DNA from: Caproiciproducens galactitolivorans
Lineage (GTDB): Bacteria; Bacillota; Clostridia; Oscillospirales; Acutalibacteraceae
NCBI RefSeq assembly: GCF_026672255.1
Contig: NZ_JAPOHA010000002.1
Coordinates: 262,189 to 326,188, forward strand
DNA length: 64,000 bases
Direction of reading: 5' to 3'
Shown here: one piece after another, positions 28,861 through 38,565 of the stretch
Position numbering within the stretch: the stretch's first letter is position 1
How the letters are laid out: each line of letters begins with the position of its first letter
Translations under genes and position numbers: made by a program
The notes under the pieces: model-generated
What the model was told of the DNA's origin: nothing
Database searches by the model: none
What the model saw: only the letters and a program-made list of their open reading frames with translations

Positions 28861-29769
28861 TTATTTTGTACTGTCCGGTAATTCGGCGCTTTCCTTTTCC
28901 AGCTTTAAGAAGGAAGGCTTGATTTCCGAAATCATAATGGAAAGGAAAATCAATACCGAGCCAAAGAAAGTTTTTATAGTCAGCGATTCGCTCAGGAAAA
29001 TAATTCCGAATATGGAACCAAACAGAGACTCCATCGACATGATCAGTGAAGCCCTTGCCGGCGGGGTGTATTTTTGGCAGACGGTTTGCAGGACGAGCGC
29101 AATCAGCGTACAGAAAATTCCGATATACAAAGTTGCCAAAATGGAATTTGTATTCATTTTTGTCGGAAACGGTTCGGTGAAAAGGGCAACGACAAGCGCT
29201 AAAATTCCGGTAACGACAAATTGTGTAAAAGAAATTAGAATAGGGTCATTCTTTTCGGTTAAAATACTTACTGCTACAATTTGCGCGGCAAAGGTGACAC
29301 CGCAAAACAGCGAAAGCGTATCGCCGATATTCATGGAGAAACCGGAGCGAAGGGTAAGCAGGCCAATGCCCGCTATGCATAAGAGCGCCGCTCCGATATT
29401 ATATCCGTCCGGCTTTTCTTTTCGGATGATCCAATATAAAAATGGAACGACAATTACATATACCGCTGTCAGGAATGCATTGTTTCCGGCTGTTGTATAT
29501 TGTATCCCGATGGTCTGAAGATAATAGCCGATGAACATCAATACGCCAAGGATGATACCGGATTTTACGCAGTCCCAATCTATTTTTTTCAGCCGGTTAA
29601 AGAAGATCACGCACATCAGGCTGACGGCAATTCCAAAACGCATGGCAATCATATAACTGGGCGGTACCGTATCAACAGCGTTTTTCACCGCGACAAAACC
29701 GCTGCCCCAGATGACGGTTGTCACAACCAGCCCCAAATCGGCTGCCATTGCTTTGTTTTTTATTTTCAA
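28861..29769 (-). CDS. EamA/DMT family transporter
   Basis: Membrane transporter of the drug/metabolite superfamily, probably exporting amino acids or other small metabolites. The 302-residue protein has about ten membrane helices in two EamA repeats. The first starts LGLVVTTVIWGSGFVAVKNAV and the second shows LFCTLIALVLQTVCQKYTPPARASLIMSMESLFGSIFGIIFLSE, the typical second-repeat end. The C-terminus is short and charged. The start is TTG at 29769 with GAGGTG six bases ahead. The substrate cannot be told, and there is no partner gene. Confidence 0.9.
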   Translation of the reverse strand: MKIKNKAMAADLGLVVTTVIWGSGFVAVKNAVDTVPPSYMIAMRFGIAVSLMCVIFFNRLKKIDWDCVKSGIILGVLMFIGYYLQTIGIQYTTAGNNAFLTAVYVIVVPFLYWIIRKEKPDGYNIGAALLCIAGIGLLTLRSGFSMNIGDTLSLFCGVTFAAQIVAVSILTEKNDPILISFTQFVVTGILALVVALFTEPFPTKMNTNSILATLYIGIFCTLIALVLQTVCQKYTPPARASLIMSMESLFGSIFGIIFLSESLTIKTFFGSVLIFLSIMISEIKPSFLKLEKESAELPDSTK

Positions 29770-29923
29770 TCATTACACCTCGTTTGATCCATTGCTGTAT
29801 ATTATATCATTTATGCTTTTTTCGCGCAAGCGGAAAGGCCGGTTACTGGATAAAATAATGGAAGCCACTGCATGTTCATAAATTTTTATTATAATATTTC
29901 TTTCCTAAAGTAAGGGTTTGTGA

Positions 29924-29929
29924 TATAAT
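29924..29929 (+). promoter_or_regulatory. Extended -10 promoter for the M16 gene pair
   Basis: TGATATAAT (29921-29929) gives an extended -10 with consensus TATAAT. The -35 region (TTTCCT) is poor, as is common with extended -10 promoters. It is 45 bases ahead of the start at 29974. Confidence 0.55.
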
Positions 29930-29973
29930 ATTTTTTGAATTTAACCAAGTAAAATTTGGAGATGAATAATTGA

Positions 29974-31257
29974 ATGTTAGGTATAGAACAGCGTTCCGTT
30001 TGTGAAGGCGTAAATTTCAGAAGCGTGAAAGATACCCGGTTTAAAACGGTTCGTATGTCCGTTAATTTTCTATTGCCGATACAAAAACAAACCGCGGCTT
30101 CCAATGCGATTTTACCTTTTTTACTTAGCCGCGCCAGCAGGGAGTACCCTGATTTTACAAAACTCGGCCAGCGTTTGGCGAAGCTTTACGGCGCTGAACT
30201 GAACGCGGATGTTCAGAAGCTTGGCGACGCACAGCTTCTTTCGCTTTCCGCAGCCGGCATTGCGGATCGTTATGCACTGCACGGCGAGCATATTGCGGCG
30301 GAACTGTCCAAGCTTCTTTGCAGCATTATTTTTGACCCTCCGTTTGAAGACGGCCTGTTTCCGAAGGAAGGCTTTGAACAGGAAAGACGGCAGACAATTG
30401 AACTGATTGATTCCGAATTTAACGATAAGCGTATTTATGCAAGGCAGCGCTGCGAAGAGATTATGTGCGGCGATGAGCCGTACGGAATTAAGCGCTACGG
30501 CAGCAGAGAAGATATCCAGAACCTGAAACGCGAAGAGCTTACCGAAGCTTGGCGCTTTCTAATCAATAACGCCAAAACGGAGATCATGGTTTTAGGCGAC
30601 TGTGATCCGGCTCCGGTTTATGAAGGCTTCTGTGAAGCGTTTCAGAAGCTGAACAAAAAAGCGGCCGTGGACTGCCCGACGAAAATCCGGAAACAGGCGG
30701 ATCAGGTCAAAAACGTTACCGATAAGATGGATATCGCACAGTCGAAACTGGTGATGGGTTTCCGGACGCAGACGGCGATTCCGGACGAAAGAGTGGAAGC
30801 CACTACCCTGATGACCGCGTTGTACGGCGGAACGCCCAACTCGAAACTGTTTCTGAACGTCCGTGAAAAGCTGAGCCTTTGCTATTATTGCAGTTCGTTA
30901 TACAATGCCATGAAGGGCATTATGCTGGTTCAAAGCGGGGTTGAAACGAAAAATATCGAGAAAGCCAGGGAGGAAATCCTGACGCAGCTTGATAAAATTA
31001 AAAAAGGCGAATTCGACGACGGCGAAATCGATGCGGCGAAGCTGAGCATGAGCAACAGCTATCATACGCTTTCCGATTCACTGGGCGGTCTGGAAGCCTG
31101 GTATCTTTCGCAGACTTTTTCCAATCAGATTAAACGTCCGGAGGAAGCGGCGGCAATTATTAATTCCGTCACCCGTCAGGAAATTATTGACGCGGCAAAC
31201 CGTGTAACACTGGATACGGTTTATCGTTTGGAGGGAAACGGGGAGGAACAAATATGA
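29974..31257 (+). CDS. M16 peptidase-like protein without zinc motif (YmfF type)
   Basis: Non-catalytic partner of a two-gene M16 pair, like Bacillus YmfF, which works with YmfH and has been linked to EF-P modification. The 427-residue protein has the M16 fold signs (AILPFLLSRASREYPDFTKLGQRLAKLYGAEL, and a C-terminal half with GGTPNSKLFLNVREKLSLCYYCSS). There is no HxxEH: the helix that should carry it reads AILPFLLSRASREY. It overlaps the active partner downstream by four bases. The EF-P link is known for Bacillus only and is inference here. Confidence 0.85.
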   Translation: MLGIEQRSVCEGVNFRSVKDTRFKTVRMSVNFLLPIQKQTAASNAILPFLLSRASREYPDFTKLGQRLAKLYGAELNADVQKLGDAQLLSLSAAGIADRYALHGEHIAAELSKLLCSIIFDPPFEDGLFPKEGFEQERRQTIELIDSEFNDKRIYARQRCEEIMCGDEPYGIKRYGSREDIQNLKREELTEAWRFLINNAKTEIMVLGDCDPAPVYEGFCEAFQKLNKKAAVDCPTKIRKQADQVKNVTDKMDIAQSKLVMGFRTQTAIPDERVEATTLMTALYGGTPNSKLFLNVREKLSLCYYCSSLYNAMKGIMLVQSGVETKNIEKAREEILTQLDKIKKGEFDDGEIDAAKLSMSNSYHTLSDSLGGLEAWYLSQTFSNQIKRPEEAAAIINSVTRQEIIDAANRVTLDTVYRLEGNGEEQI

Positions 31258-32537
31258 ATGTGATCAAAGAGATTAAAAGCGACCGGATCGGCGACCGGTA
31301 TTATGAAGTGGATCATCCGTCCGGACTGAAAATCTTCGTTTATCCGAAAGAAAACAATAATTCCACTTACGCCGTTTTCGGTACCAGGTACGGATCAATC
31401 GATACCTGCTTCCAATCGACCGAGGACCGTGAGCCGAATAAAGTTCCGGCCGGAATTGCCCACTATCTGGAGCACAAGCTTTTTGAAAGCGAAGACGGCG
31501 ACGCCTTTGCGCGCTATGCAAAAACGGGTGCTTCGGCGAATGCGTATACTTCGTTTGATAAGACCTGCTATTTGTTTTCCTGCACGGAAAATGTATATGA
31601 ATCTTTGGAAATCCTGCTGGATTTTGTTCAGTCGCCTTATTTTACCGAGCAGACGGTAAAGAAGGAGCAGGGCATCATTGGGCAGGAAATTCGTATGTAT
31701 GACGATGACCCGCAGTGGCGCGTTATGTTTAATCTTTTGCGTGCAATGTATCATACGCATCCGGTAAAAATCGACATCGCCGGAACGGTGGAAAGTATTG
31801 CGGAGATTACGCCGGAGCTGCTTTATAAATGCTATCATACCTTTTATAACCTGAACAATATGGTGCTGTGCGTGGCGGGCAATGCGGATGTAAACAAGGT
31901 GCTTGCGCTTTGTGATAAAATGCTGAAGCCTTCTAAGCCCCTTGCCATCGACCGCATTTTTGAGGATGAGCCGGACGAAATCGTTCAAAGCCGGATTGAG
32001 CAGAAACTTCCGGTTTCCACAACGATTTTCGAGCTTGGGTTCAAAGAAAAGGCCGGAAAGAGACGTGCTTCGGCGGAAGAAATAGCCCAGACGGAAATTC
32101 TTCTGGAATTAATGGCGTCGGATTCATCCCCGCTTTTCCGCAGGCTGCTGGACGCGGAGCTGATCAACCAGTCTACTTTTGCGTACGAATATTTTGAAGG
32201 ACCGGGTTATGCATCCGTTATTTTTTCCGGTGAATCGAAAGATCCGGATGCCGTAGCGGAGGAAATTAAAAAAGAAGCGGAGAAGCTTCGTACACAGGGC
32301 CTTGACCCGGACGCCTTTGAGCGCTCGAAAAAAGCGGTCTACGGCCGTCTCGTATCCTCGTTCAACAGCGTGGATAACCTGGCAAACACGATGGCTTCCC
32401 TTGCTTTTACAGGCCATGAACTGTTTCATTATGTTGATTCGGTTTCGCAGGCGGATATCGGCTCCGTACAGGCCCGTCTGAATGCGCAGTTACTGGCGGA
32501 TTCTTCTGCTCTTTCCGTAATCAAACCGATGGATTAA
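31254..32537 (+). CDS. M16 family zinc metallopeptidase (YmfH type)
   Basis: Active member of the M16 pair. The 427-residue protein has the inverted zinc motif HYLEH (near residue 69) in KVPAGIAHYLEHKLFES, with the third zinc ligand expected in the EIRMYDDDPQW segment (near 145-150), and the typical NMVLCVAGNADVNKVL. The two genes are the same length and translationally coupled, so a heterodimer is likely. Substrates are unknown. A stem-loop follows the stop. Confidence 0.9.
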   Translation: MNVIKEIKSDRIGDRYYEVDHPSGLKIFVYPKENNNSTYAVFGTRYGSIDTCFQSTEDREPNKVPAGIAHYLEHKLFESEDGDAFARYAKTGASANAYTSFDKTCYLFSCTENVYESLEILLDFVQSPYFTEQTVKKEQGIIGQEIRMYDDDPQWRVMFNLLRAMYHTHPVKIDIAGTVESIAEITPELLYKCYHTFYNLNNMVLCVAGNADVNKVLALCDKMLKPSKPLAIDRIFEDEPDEIVQSRIEQKLPVSTTIFELGFKEKAGKRRASAEEIAQTEILLELMASDSSPLFRRLLDAELINQSTFAYEYFEGPGYASVIFSGESKDPDAVAEEIKKEAEKLRTQGLDPDAFERSKKAVYGRLVSSFNSVDNLANTMASLAFTGHELFHYVDSVSQADIGSVQARLNAQLLADSSALSVIKPMD

Positions 32538-32547
32538 GCGCAGGAAA

Positions 32548-32590
32548 ATTCTGTCAAACCTTCCCACGCGAAGGTTGACGGAATCTTTCA
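32548..32590 (+). terminator. Terminator-like hairpin after the M16 pair
   Basis: ATTCTGTCAAACCTTC pairs with GAAGGTTGACGGAAT (32548-32584) with one bulged A and one G-T pair, followed by CTTTCATTTT. It separates the M16 genes from lgt, though leaky read-through is possible as the T-run is broken. Confidence 0.6.
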
Positions 32591-32617
32591 TTTTACGCGT
32601 GGAGAATGGTGGAGTAT

Positions 32618-33670
32618 ATGTATCATGTTCAATTTCCCGGATTAGGCTTCCATTTTACAATTAATCCGAATGCTTTTTCAATCGGCGGGTATTCGGTGAA
32701 ATGGTACGGTGTAATTATAGCGGTAGGATTTTTGCTTGCTTTTTCCTACGCAATGGCAAGCTGTAAAAAGTTCAATATTGATCAGGATAAGCTGATTGAC
32801 GTGATAATCGTCGGTATGATCGGCGGCATTATCGGCGCAAGGGCCTATTATGTCATATTCGACACCAGCGATCAGTATTTAAGGAATCCGATCAGCGCAC
32901 TTTACATTTGGGAGGGCGGCCTTGCGATTTACGGGGGAATCATCGGCGGTATGCTCTGCGGTTCCCTGATGGCAAAATTCCGGAAAATCAGCATCCCCGC
33001 TGTTTTGGATATTGCCTCTCTCGGCTTTTTAATCGGACAGGCGGTCGGCCGCTGGGGAAACTTTGTCAATCAGGAAGCCTTCGGCGTTGAAACGAAGCTT
33101 CCGTGGGGCATGGTCAGCGAAAACACATATGCGGTTACCAATAATCCGGTGCACCCCTGTTTCCTTTATGAATCCCTGTGGTGTATTCTGGGCTTCGTGC
33201 TGCTACATATTTTCAGCCGCAAGCTCAGAAGATATGACGGGCAGGTATTTCTCCTGTATTTGATCTGGTATGGCGTTGGCCGCTTCTTTATCGAAGGCCT
33301 GCGGACCGACAGCCTGATTACGCCGGTTTTGCCTTTGCGGGTGTCACAGGTTGTTGCGGCGGCAACCGTTCTTACCGGTATTATCTTGTTGATTATTTTC
33401 CGCAGCCGTACCTCGCTTATCGGATGCGGTTCTGCAAAAGTAATGGAACTGAACGCCATTGTGGATGAAGTTCCGGCAGTATGCATCGAAAGCGGCGCAA
33501 ACGAAGAAATCGGAAACGATGCGGAAAAGGCGGAAGATTCCGCTGATTCAGCGCCGGAAGAATCCACGCAGGCTGAGGAAACGTCTGCCGGGGAACCTGC
33601 TGCGGAAGAAACGGCGGAAGAAGTTCCGGCTGAGGAAGAAAAAGAAGCTACGGAAACGAATACGAAATAG
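32618..33670 (+). CDS. lgt: Prolipoprotein diacylglyceryl transferase with acidic tail
   Basis: Transfers diacylglycerol from phosphatidylglycerol to the lipobox Cys of pre-lipoproteins, in the membrane. Seven or so membrane helices carry [43 protein letters not shown] and the signature [13 protein letters not shown], with [11 protein letters not shown] toward the end of the core. Usual Lgt length is about 260-290; here residues from about 285 to 350 form a Glu/Ala/Ser/Thr tail. I use ATG 32618 with GGAG three bases ahead; the ATG at 32606 is the alternative and is no better spaced. Confidence 0.94.
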   Translation: MYHVQFPGLGFHFTINPNAFSIGGYSVKWYGVIIAVGFLLAFSYAMASCKKFNIDQDKLIDVIIVGMIGGIIGARAYYVIFDTSDQYLRNPISALYIWEGGLAIYGGIIGGMLCGSLMAKFRKISIPAVLDIASLGFLIGQAVGRWGNFVNQEAFGVETKLPWGMVSENTYAVTNNPVHPCFLYESLWCILGFVLLHIFSRKLRRYDGQVFLLYLIWYGVGRFFIEGLRTDSLITPVLPLRVSQVVAAATVLTGIILLIIFRSRTSLIGCGSAKVMELNAIVDEVPAVCIESGANEEIGNDAEKAEDSADSAPEESTQAEETSAGEPAAEETAEEVPAEEEKEATETNTK

Positions 33671-33687
33671 AAATAGGGAGGCAGACA

Positions 33688-34542
33688 ATGGCTGTTCGGA
33701 TTGACGGAAAGGCAGTTGCGGCGGAAGTACGCGCAAAGGTAGCGCTTGAAGTGGCGGAGATGGTAAAGCAAGGAATCACGCCCGGACTTGCGGTTGTGAT
33801 TGTCGGTGATGATCCCGCATCAAGAACCTATGTCAATAATAAGAAAAAGGCCTGTGCGCAGGCGGGTATTTATTCCGAGGAATATGCGCTTCCTGCTTCT
33901 GCTTCACAGAATGAATTAATGGAGCTGGTCGCAAAGCTGAATGCGAAAAAGGAGATTCACGGGATTCTTGTTCAGTCCCCGCTGCCGAATGGCCTGAATG
34001 AGGAAGCGGTAGTGGAAGCGATTCATCCGGAAAAGGATGTCGACGCGTTTCATCCTTCCAATGTCGGCCGGATTATGATCGGAAATTATCATTTCCTGCC
34101 CTGCACCCCCGCAGGTGTTATTGAACTTCTGCACTCGGAGAATATTGAGATCGCGGGAAAGAACTGTGTTGTAATCGGCCGCAGCAATATTGTCGGCAAA
34201 CCGATGGCGATGCTTTTGCTTCATAACAACGGCACGGTTACCATTTGTCACAGTAAAACAAAAAATCTGAAAGAAGTTTGCAGGAACGCGGACATTCTTG
34301 TTGCGGCGGTCGGGAAACCGAAGTTTGTAACCGCGGATATGGTGAAACCCGGAGCAGCGGTGATTGATGTCGGCATGGACCGTGATGAAAACGGTAAACT
34401 GTGCGGCGATGTCGATTATGAAAACGTAGAAAAAGTGGCGTCTTACATAACGCCGGTTCCGGGCGGAGTAGGTCCGATGACGATTGCAATGCTTCTTAAG
34501 AACACAGTGACGGCAGCCAAAAGTCAGAATGGATTACAATAA
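33688..34542 (+). CDS. folD: Methylenetetrahydrofolate dehydrogenase/cyclohydrolase
   Basis: Interconverts methylene-, methenyl- and formyl-THF for one-carbon metabolism. The 284-residue protein has [21 protein letters not shown] with the catalytic Lys following, [27 protein letters not shown], the NADP loop [17 protein letters not shown] and the C-terminal [18 protein letters not shown]. The ATG follows GGAGG by eight bases. It is 17 bases after lgt. Confidence 0.97.
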   Translation: MAVRIDGKAVAAEVRAKVALEVAEMVKQGITPGLAVVIVGDDPASRTYVNNKKKACAQAGIYSEEYALPASASQNELMELVAKLNAKKEIHGILVQSPLPNGLNEEAVVEAIHPEKDVDAFHPSNVGRIMIGNYHFLPCTPAGVIELLHSENIEIAGKNCVVIGRSNIVGKPMAMLLLHNNGTVTICHSKTKNLKEVCRNADILVAAVGKPKFVTADMVKPGAAVIDVGMDRDENGKLCGDVDYENVEKVASYITPVPGGVGPMTIAMLLKNTVTAAKSQNGLQ

Positions 34543-34583
34543 AAGGCTTTGTCTTCTGGATGCTGTCCGATTGAGGTTTTAGA

Positions 34584-36440
34584 ATGGACAACCTTTTAGA
34601 GAAAATCGATTTTCCAAAAGATTTGCAAAAGTTTTCAATCAGCGAGCTGAATGAATTATGCGATGAAATACGCGAAAAAATTATAAAAACGGTTTCCAAC
34701 AACGGAGGACATCTGGCTTCCAATTTAGGTGTTGTGGAATTGACCATTGCACTGCACAAGGTGTTTCCCTCGGAGAATGATAAAATTGTCTGGGATGTCG
34801 GTCACCAGTCCTATACGCATAAAATTTTAACCGGAAGACGGGATTCCATTTCAACAATCCGGACCAAAGGAGGCCTTTCCGGTTATCCCAACCGGCAGGA
34901 AAGCCCCTACGACGCATTTAATGCCGGGCACAGCAGTACCTCTATTTCCGCAGCGCTTGGTATCGCCAATGCAAAAAATCTTACCGGTGAACCGGGCCAT
35001 GTGATTGCCGTAATCGGTGACGGCGCGCTGACCGGCGGGCTTGCCTATGAGGGCTTAAATAACGCGGGGCGCTTTAAAAAAAATTTCATTGTTATTTTGA
35101 ACGATAATAAGATGTCCATTTCCCGCAATGTGGGTTCCATGGCGCGTTATCTGGCGCATATCCGCACAAAACCAGGATATTTCCGGGTAAAGGGCAATGT
35201 GGAAAACGCTCTCGACAGACTTCCGCATATCGGTCAGCCGATCCACCATTTTCTTTCGAAATCAAAAATGGCTTTAAAACAGATTTTATACAACAATACC
35301 ATTTTTGATTATATGGGATTTTACTATTACGGTCCTTTTGACGGACATGATCTGGAAAAATTAATTGATGTACTGGAAAACGCAAAAAATATTAACCATC
35401 CGGTGCTCCTGCATGTCCTGACGCGCAAAGGAAAGGGATATTCTTTTGCGGAGCAGAACCCCGGAGCGTTCCACGGAATCGCGAGCTTTGATATTAAAAC
35501 CGGTAAATCCCATTCTTCCGGCGAAAGTTTTTCCAGTGTATTTGGAAACCACCTCTGCACGCTGGCGGCAAACGACAGCCGTATTTGCGCAATAACGGCC
35601 GCCATGCAGATGGGAACGGGATTAACCGGATTTGCAAGGCAGTATCCCGAGCGGTTTTTCGACACCGGCATTGCCGAGGAGCACGCGGTTACCTTCGCGG
35701 GCGGTCTCGCTTCCGGCGGCATGCATCCTGTCTTTGCCGTTTATTCAACGTTTTTGCAGCGCGGCTATGACCAGATCATCCATGATGCCGCTATCCAAAG
35801 GGTGAAGGTAACCTTTGCGATCGACCGTGCGGGAGTGGTAGGGGAAGACGGGGAAACGCATCAGGGCATTTTTGATGTGGCGTTTTTAAATACCATTCCC
35901 AATATAACGGTATTTTCCCCCGCGTATTATGACGAGATGTACAGGGATCTTGATCAGGCAATTTATCATTGTGACGGCATTTCCGCCGTTCGTTATCCGC
36001 GCGGAAAACCGTTTTTCAAGCCATACGATTTCGAAAGCAAGGGAATGACGTTTGACTCTTACGGCGAGAAAAATGCGAAAATTGTCATTGTGACCTATGG
36101 AAGGTTATTTTCATTCGCCTGCAAGGCAATTTCCGAATTGAAAAACAGCGGTATTTCCGTTCGTATAATAAAATTGAATCGAATTATACCGGTTGATCCG
36201 GACGCCATTGCGGATGCGGCGAATGCAGCAACAATCTTTTTCTTTGAAGAGGGGATTCAGCAGGGGGGAGTCGGAGAGCATTTCAGCTTCCTGTTGAATA
36301 AAACAGGATATAAAGGCAAATATTTTTTGCGGGCGATTACCAATTTTGTTCCGCATGCAACCATGCTGCAGTCGCTCAGCGCTCTGGGGCTTGACGACAA
36401 AGAAATGGTGAATATGATTCTAACGGAGTGCAAACATTGA
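34584..36440 (+). CDS. dxs: 1-deoxy-D-xylulose-5-phosphate synthase
   Basis: Thiamine-diphosphate enzyme joining pyruvate and glyceraldehyde 3-phosphate, first MEP-pathway step; DXP also feeds thiamine and pyridoxal. The 618-residue protein has GGHLASNLGVVELTIALHKVF and DVGHQSYTHKILTGR, the cofactor motif GDGALTGGLAYEGLNNAG with a downstream NDNKMSIS, and DRAGVVGEDGETHQGIFDV in the pyrimidine domain. It starts the dxs-tlyA-nadK-argR-recN cluster, in the order conserved in Firmicutes. No ispA or xse genes precede it. Confidence 0.97.
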   Translation: MDNLLEKIDFPKDLQKFSISELNELCDEIREKIIKTVSNNGGHLASNLGVVELTIALHKVFPSENDKIVWDVGHQSYTHKILTGRRDSISTIRTKGGLSGYPNRQESPYDAFNAGHSSTSISAALGIANAKNLTGEPGHVIAVIGDGALTGGLAYEGLNNAGRFKKNFIVILNDNKMSISRNVGSMARYLAHIRTKPGYFRVKGNVENALDRLPHIGQPIHHFLSKSKMALKQILYNNTIFDYMGFYYYGPFDGHDLEKLIDVLENAKNINHPVLLHVLTRKGKGYSFAEQNPGAFHGIASFDIKTGKSHSSGESFSSVFGNHLCTLAANDSRICAITAAMQMGTGLTGFARQYPERFFDTGIAEEHAVTFAGGLASGGMHPVFAVYSTFLQRGYDQIIHDAAIQRVKVTFAIDRAGVVGEDGETHQGIFDVAFLNTIPNITVFSPAYYDEMYRDLDQAIYHCDGISAVRYPRGKPFFKPYDFESKGMTFDSYGEKNAKIVIVTYGRLFSFACKAISELKNSGISVRIIKLNRIIPVDPDAIADAANAATIFFFEEGIQQGGVGEHFSFLLNKTGYKGKYFLRAITNFVPHATMLQSLSALGLDDKEMVNMILTECKH

Positions 36441-37249
36441 TAGAGAAAAAAAGGCTTGACTGTCTGCTTTTTGACCTTGGGCTTGCGGAAAGCAGGGAAA
36501 AGGCAAAAGCAATGATCATGTTGGGCAATGTATATGTAAATAACCAAAAGTCGGACAAACCGGGCACGATGCTGCCGGCAGATACAAAAGTGGAAGTACG
36601 CGGCGAGAAGATGCCCTATGTCAGCCGGGGCGGCTGGAAGCTTGAAAAAGCGATGTCCGTTTTTCCGATCGATTTAAAAGATAAAATTACGATGGATATC
36701 GGGGCTTCCACCGGGGGCTTTACCGATTGTATGCTGCAAAACGGGGCAAAAAAGGTTTATTCGATTGATGTCGGCTACGGTCAGCTTGCCTGGAAGCTGC
36801 GGACCGACCCCCGGGTAGTGAATCTGGAGCGTACCAATGTACGATATATAACGCCGGAACAGGTTCCGGATAAAATTGATTTTTTCAGTGTGGATGTATC
36901 CTTTATCTCGCTGTGCCTCGTCCTTCCTCCGGCAAGAGCTCTCATGTCGGAAAACGCACAGGCGGTCTGCCTCATCAAACCCCAGTTTGAGGCGGGACGC
37001 GGAAAGGTCGGCAAAAAGGGCGTTGTAAGGGATAAAAATGTTCATATCGAAGTCATTGATAAAATTGCGCATTTTGTATTGGAAAACGGCTTTTCCATAT
37101 TGGGATTGACGTATTCCCCGATAAAAGGGCCGGAAGGGAATATTGAATATCTTATTTTTCTTCAGAAATCCGAAAAGCCGGTCAGTGTCGAACTGGATAT
37201 AAAAGGCCTTGTAGAAGAGTCACATAATCAATTAAGTGGTGGTGATTGA
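36437..37249 (+). CDS. tlyA: TlyA family rRNA (cytidine-2'-O)-methyltransferase
   Basis: S4 domain plus FtsJ-like methyltransferase; family members methylate 2'-O of cytidines in 16S and 23S rRNA. The 270-residue protein has [31 protein letters not shown] (S4, start) and [13 protein letters not shown]. The SAM site is [19 protein letters not shown], with [12 protein letters not shown] after it. The TTG start at 36437 overlaps the dxs stop (TTGA), with GGAG eight bases ahead; a GTG at 36428 lies within that site. Some relatives are annotated as hemolysins; methyltransferase is the better supported call. Confidence 0.93.
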   Translation: MIEKKRLDCLLFDLGLAESREKAKAMIMLGNVYVNNQKSDKPGTMLPADTKVEVRGEKMPYVSRGGWKLEKAMSVFPIDLKDKITMDIGASTGGFTDCMLQNGAKKVYSIDVGYGQLAWKLRTDPRVVNLERTNVRYITPEQVPDKIDFFSVDVSFISLCLVLPPARALMSENAQAVCLIKPQFEAGRGKVGKKGVVRDKNVHIEVIDKIAHFVLENGFSILGLTYSPIKGPEGNIEYLIFLQKSEKPVSVELDIKGLVEESHNQLSGGD

Positions 37250-37251
37250 TT

Positions 37252-38109
37252 TTGAAAATAGCCCTCATTCCGAATTTAAGCAAGCATAACGCTCAGCTTC
37301 ATACGCTGGAGGTTATTGATAAGCTGCATAAATTCGGAGCGGAAGTCTTCATGCGTTCGAATTTGAAAGGCTGTTTTCCAAATTCAAAGATTGCGTTTTA
37401 TGATGATTTTGATAAAATGATGGCTGACTGCGACGTTGTAATCGCGGTGGGCGGCGACGGGACGATCATCCATTGCTCCCGGCACGCCGCGGCGGCGGGA
37501 AAACCGATCTTAGGAATTAATGTCGGCCGTCTCGGGTTTGTAGCCGAACTGGAAACCAATGAGCTGGACAGGCTGAAGGATTTAGTGGAGGGTCATTATT
37601 CGATTGAAAATCGGATGCTTCTGGAAATCCGGCTTGAAAATAACGGGCGTCAGGAAACCTACTGTGCTTTAAATGATGCCGTTATCGCGCGCGGGGCACT
37701 GTCCAGAATATTGGACTTTACCGTTCATTTCAACAGTAAAAATGTATGCAATTACCGTGCGGACGGACTGATTATCTCTACGCCTACCGGTTCTACCGCG
37801 TATTCCCTTTCCGCCGGCGGGCCGGTAATCGACCCGAGCCTCCGGTGCACGCTGCTTACGCCGATCTGCCCGCATTCCCTGTTGAGCCGGCCGGTTGTTT
37901 TTGGCCCGGATGCCGAGCTGAGCGTTACGGCTACTTCAAATTACAACAGCGAGATTTTTCTTACCATTGACGGTGATACGTTTATTCAGATAGCGGATAA
38001 CCAAAGAATCGATTTTTGCCGCTCGGAACGTGTGGCAAGTATTATAAAATTGAAAGATAATAACTTTTATGAAGTCGTTAATCAAAAATTAGCGGAAAGG
38101 AGAAATTGA
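37252..38109 (+). CDS. nadK: NAD kinase
   Basis: Phosphorylates NAD to NADP. The 285-residue protein has the phosphate-binding [15 protein letters not shown], the [11 protein letters not shown] motif, and [19 protein letters not shown] near residue 175, with the C-terminal TIDGDTF. The TTG at 37252 is taken as the start, with GGTGAT five bases ahead; the TTG at 37246 lies too close to it. It follows tlyA and is one base before argR. Confidence 0.95.
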   Translation: MKIALIPNLSKHNAQLHTLEVIDKLHKFGAEVFMRSNLKGCFPNSKIAFYDDFDKMMADCDVVIAVGGDGTIIHCSRHAAAAGKPILGINVGRLGFVAELETNELDRLKDLVEGHYSIENRMLLEIRLENNGRQETYCALNDAVIARGALSRILDFTVHFNSKNVCNYRADGLIISTPTGSTAYSLSAGGPVIDPSLRCTLLTPICPHSLLSRPVVFGPDAELSVTATSNYNSEIFLTIDGDTFIQIADNQRIDFCRSERVASIIKLKDNNFYEVVNQKLAERRN

Positions 38110-38110
38110 T

Positions 38111-38560
38111 TTGAAAACAAGACGACACGCAAAAATTCTTGAGCTGATCAACGCGTATACGATTGATACACAGGAAGAACTGCTGCGACGCCTGCGGGAG
38201 GATGGGTTTGATGTGACTCAGGCTACCGTGTCCCGCGATATTAAAGAATTAAGACTGATTAAAACGCTGTCCCCTGACGGGAAATACAAATACTCCGCAG
38301 GACGGGACAATACAAGGGATTATTCCTCGAAATTTTATTCCCTTTTGTCCGATTCCGCGGTACAGATTAACTGTGCCGGAAATATGGTTATTATTAAATG
38401 TTTAACCGGTATGGCGCAGGCTGTCTGCGCGGCAATGGATTCCATGCACTGGCCGAACATTGTTGGAACCCTTGCGGGCGACGATACGATCTTTATCGTT
38501 GTTAAAAATGAAGAACAGGCACAGCAAATGGTATCTGAATTGAAAAAAATGGTTGGGTGA
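38111..38560 (+). CDS. argR: Arginine repressor
   Basis: Arginine-binding hexameric regulator of arginine synthesis and breakdown. The 149-residue protein has an N-terminal winged helix (RHAKILELINAYTIDTQEELLRRLREDGFDVTQATVSRDIKELRL) and a C-terminal arginine-binding core with GTLAGDDTIFIVVKNEEQA. The TTG start has GGAGA upstream. Its place before recN matches Bacillus (ahrC-recN). No arginine genes are in the window. Confidence 0.96.
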   Translation: MKTRRHAKILELINAYTIDTQEELLRRLREDGFDVTQATVSRDIKELRLIKTLSPDGKYKYSAGRDNTRDYSSKFYSLLSDSAVQINCAGNMVIIKCLTGMAQAVCAAMDSMHWPNIVGTLAGDDTIFIVVKNEEQAQQMVSELKKMVG

Positions 38561-38565
38561 TTGCC

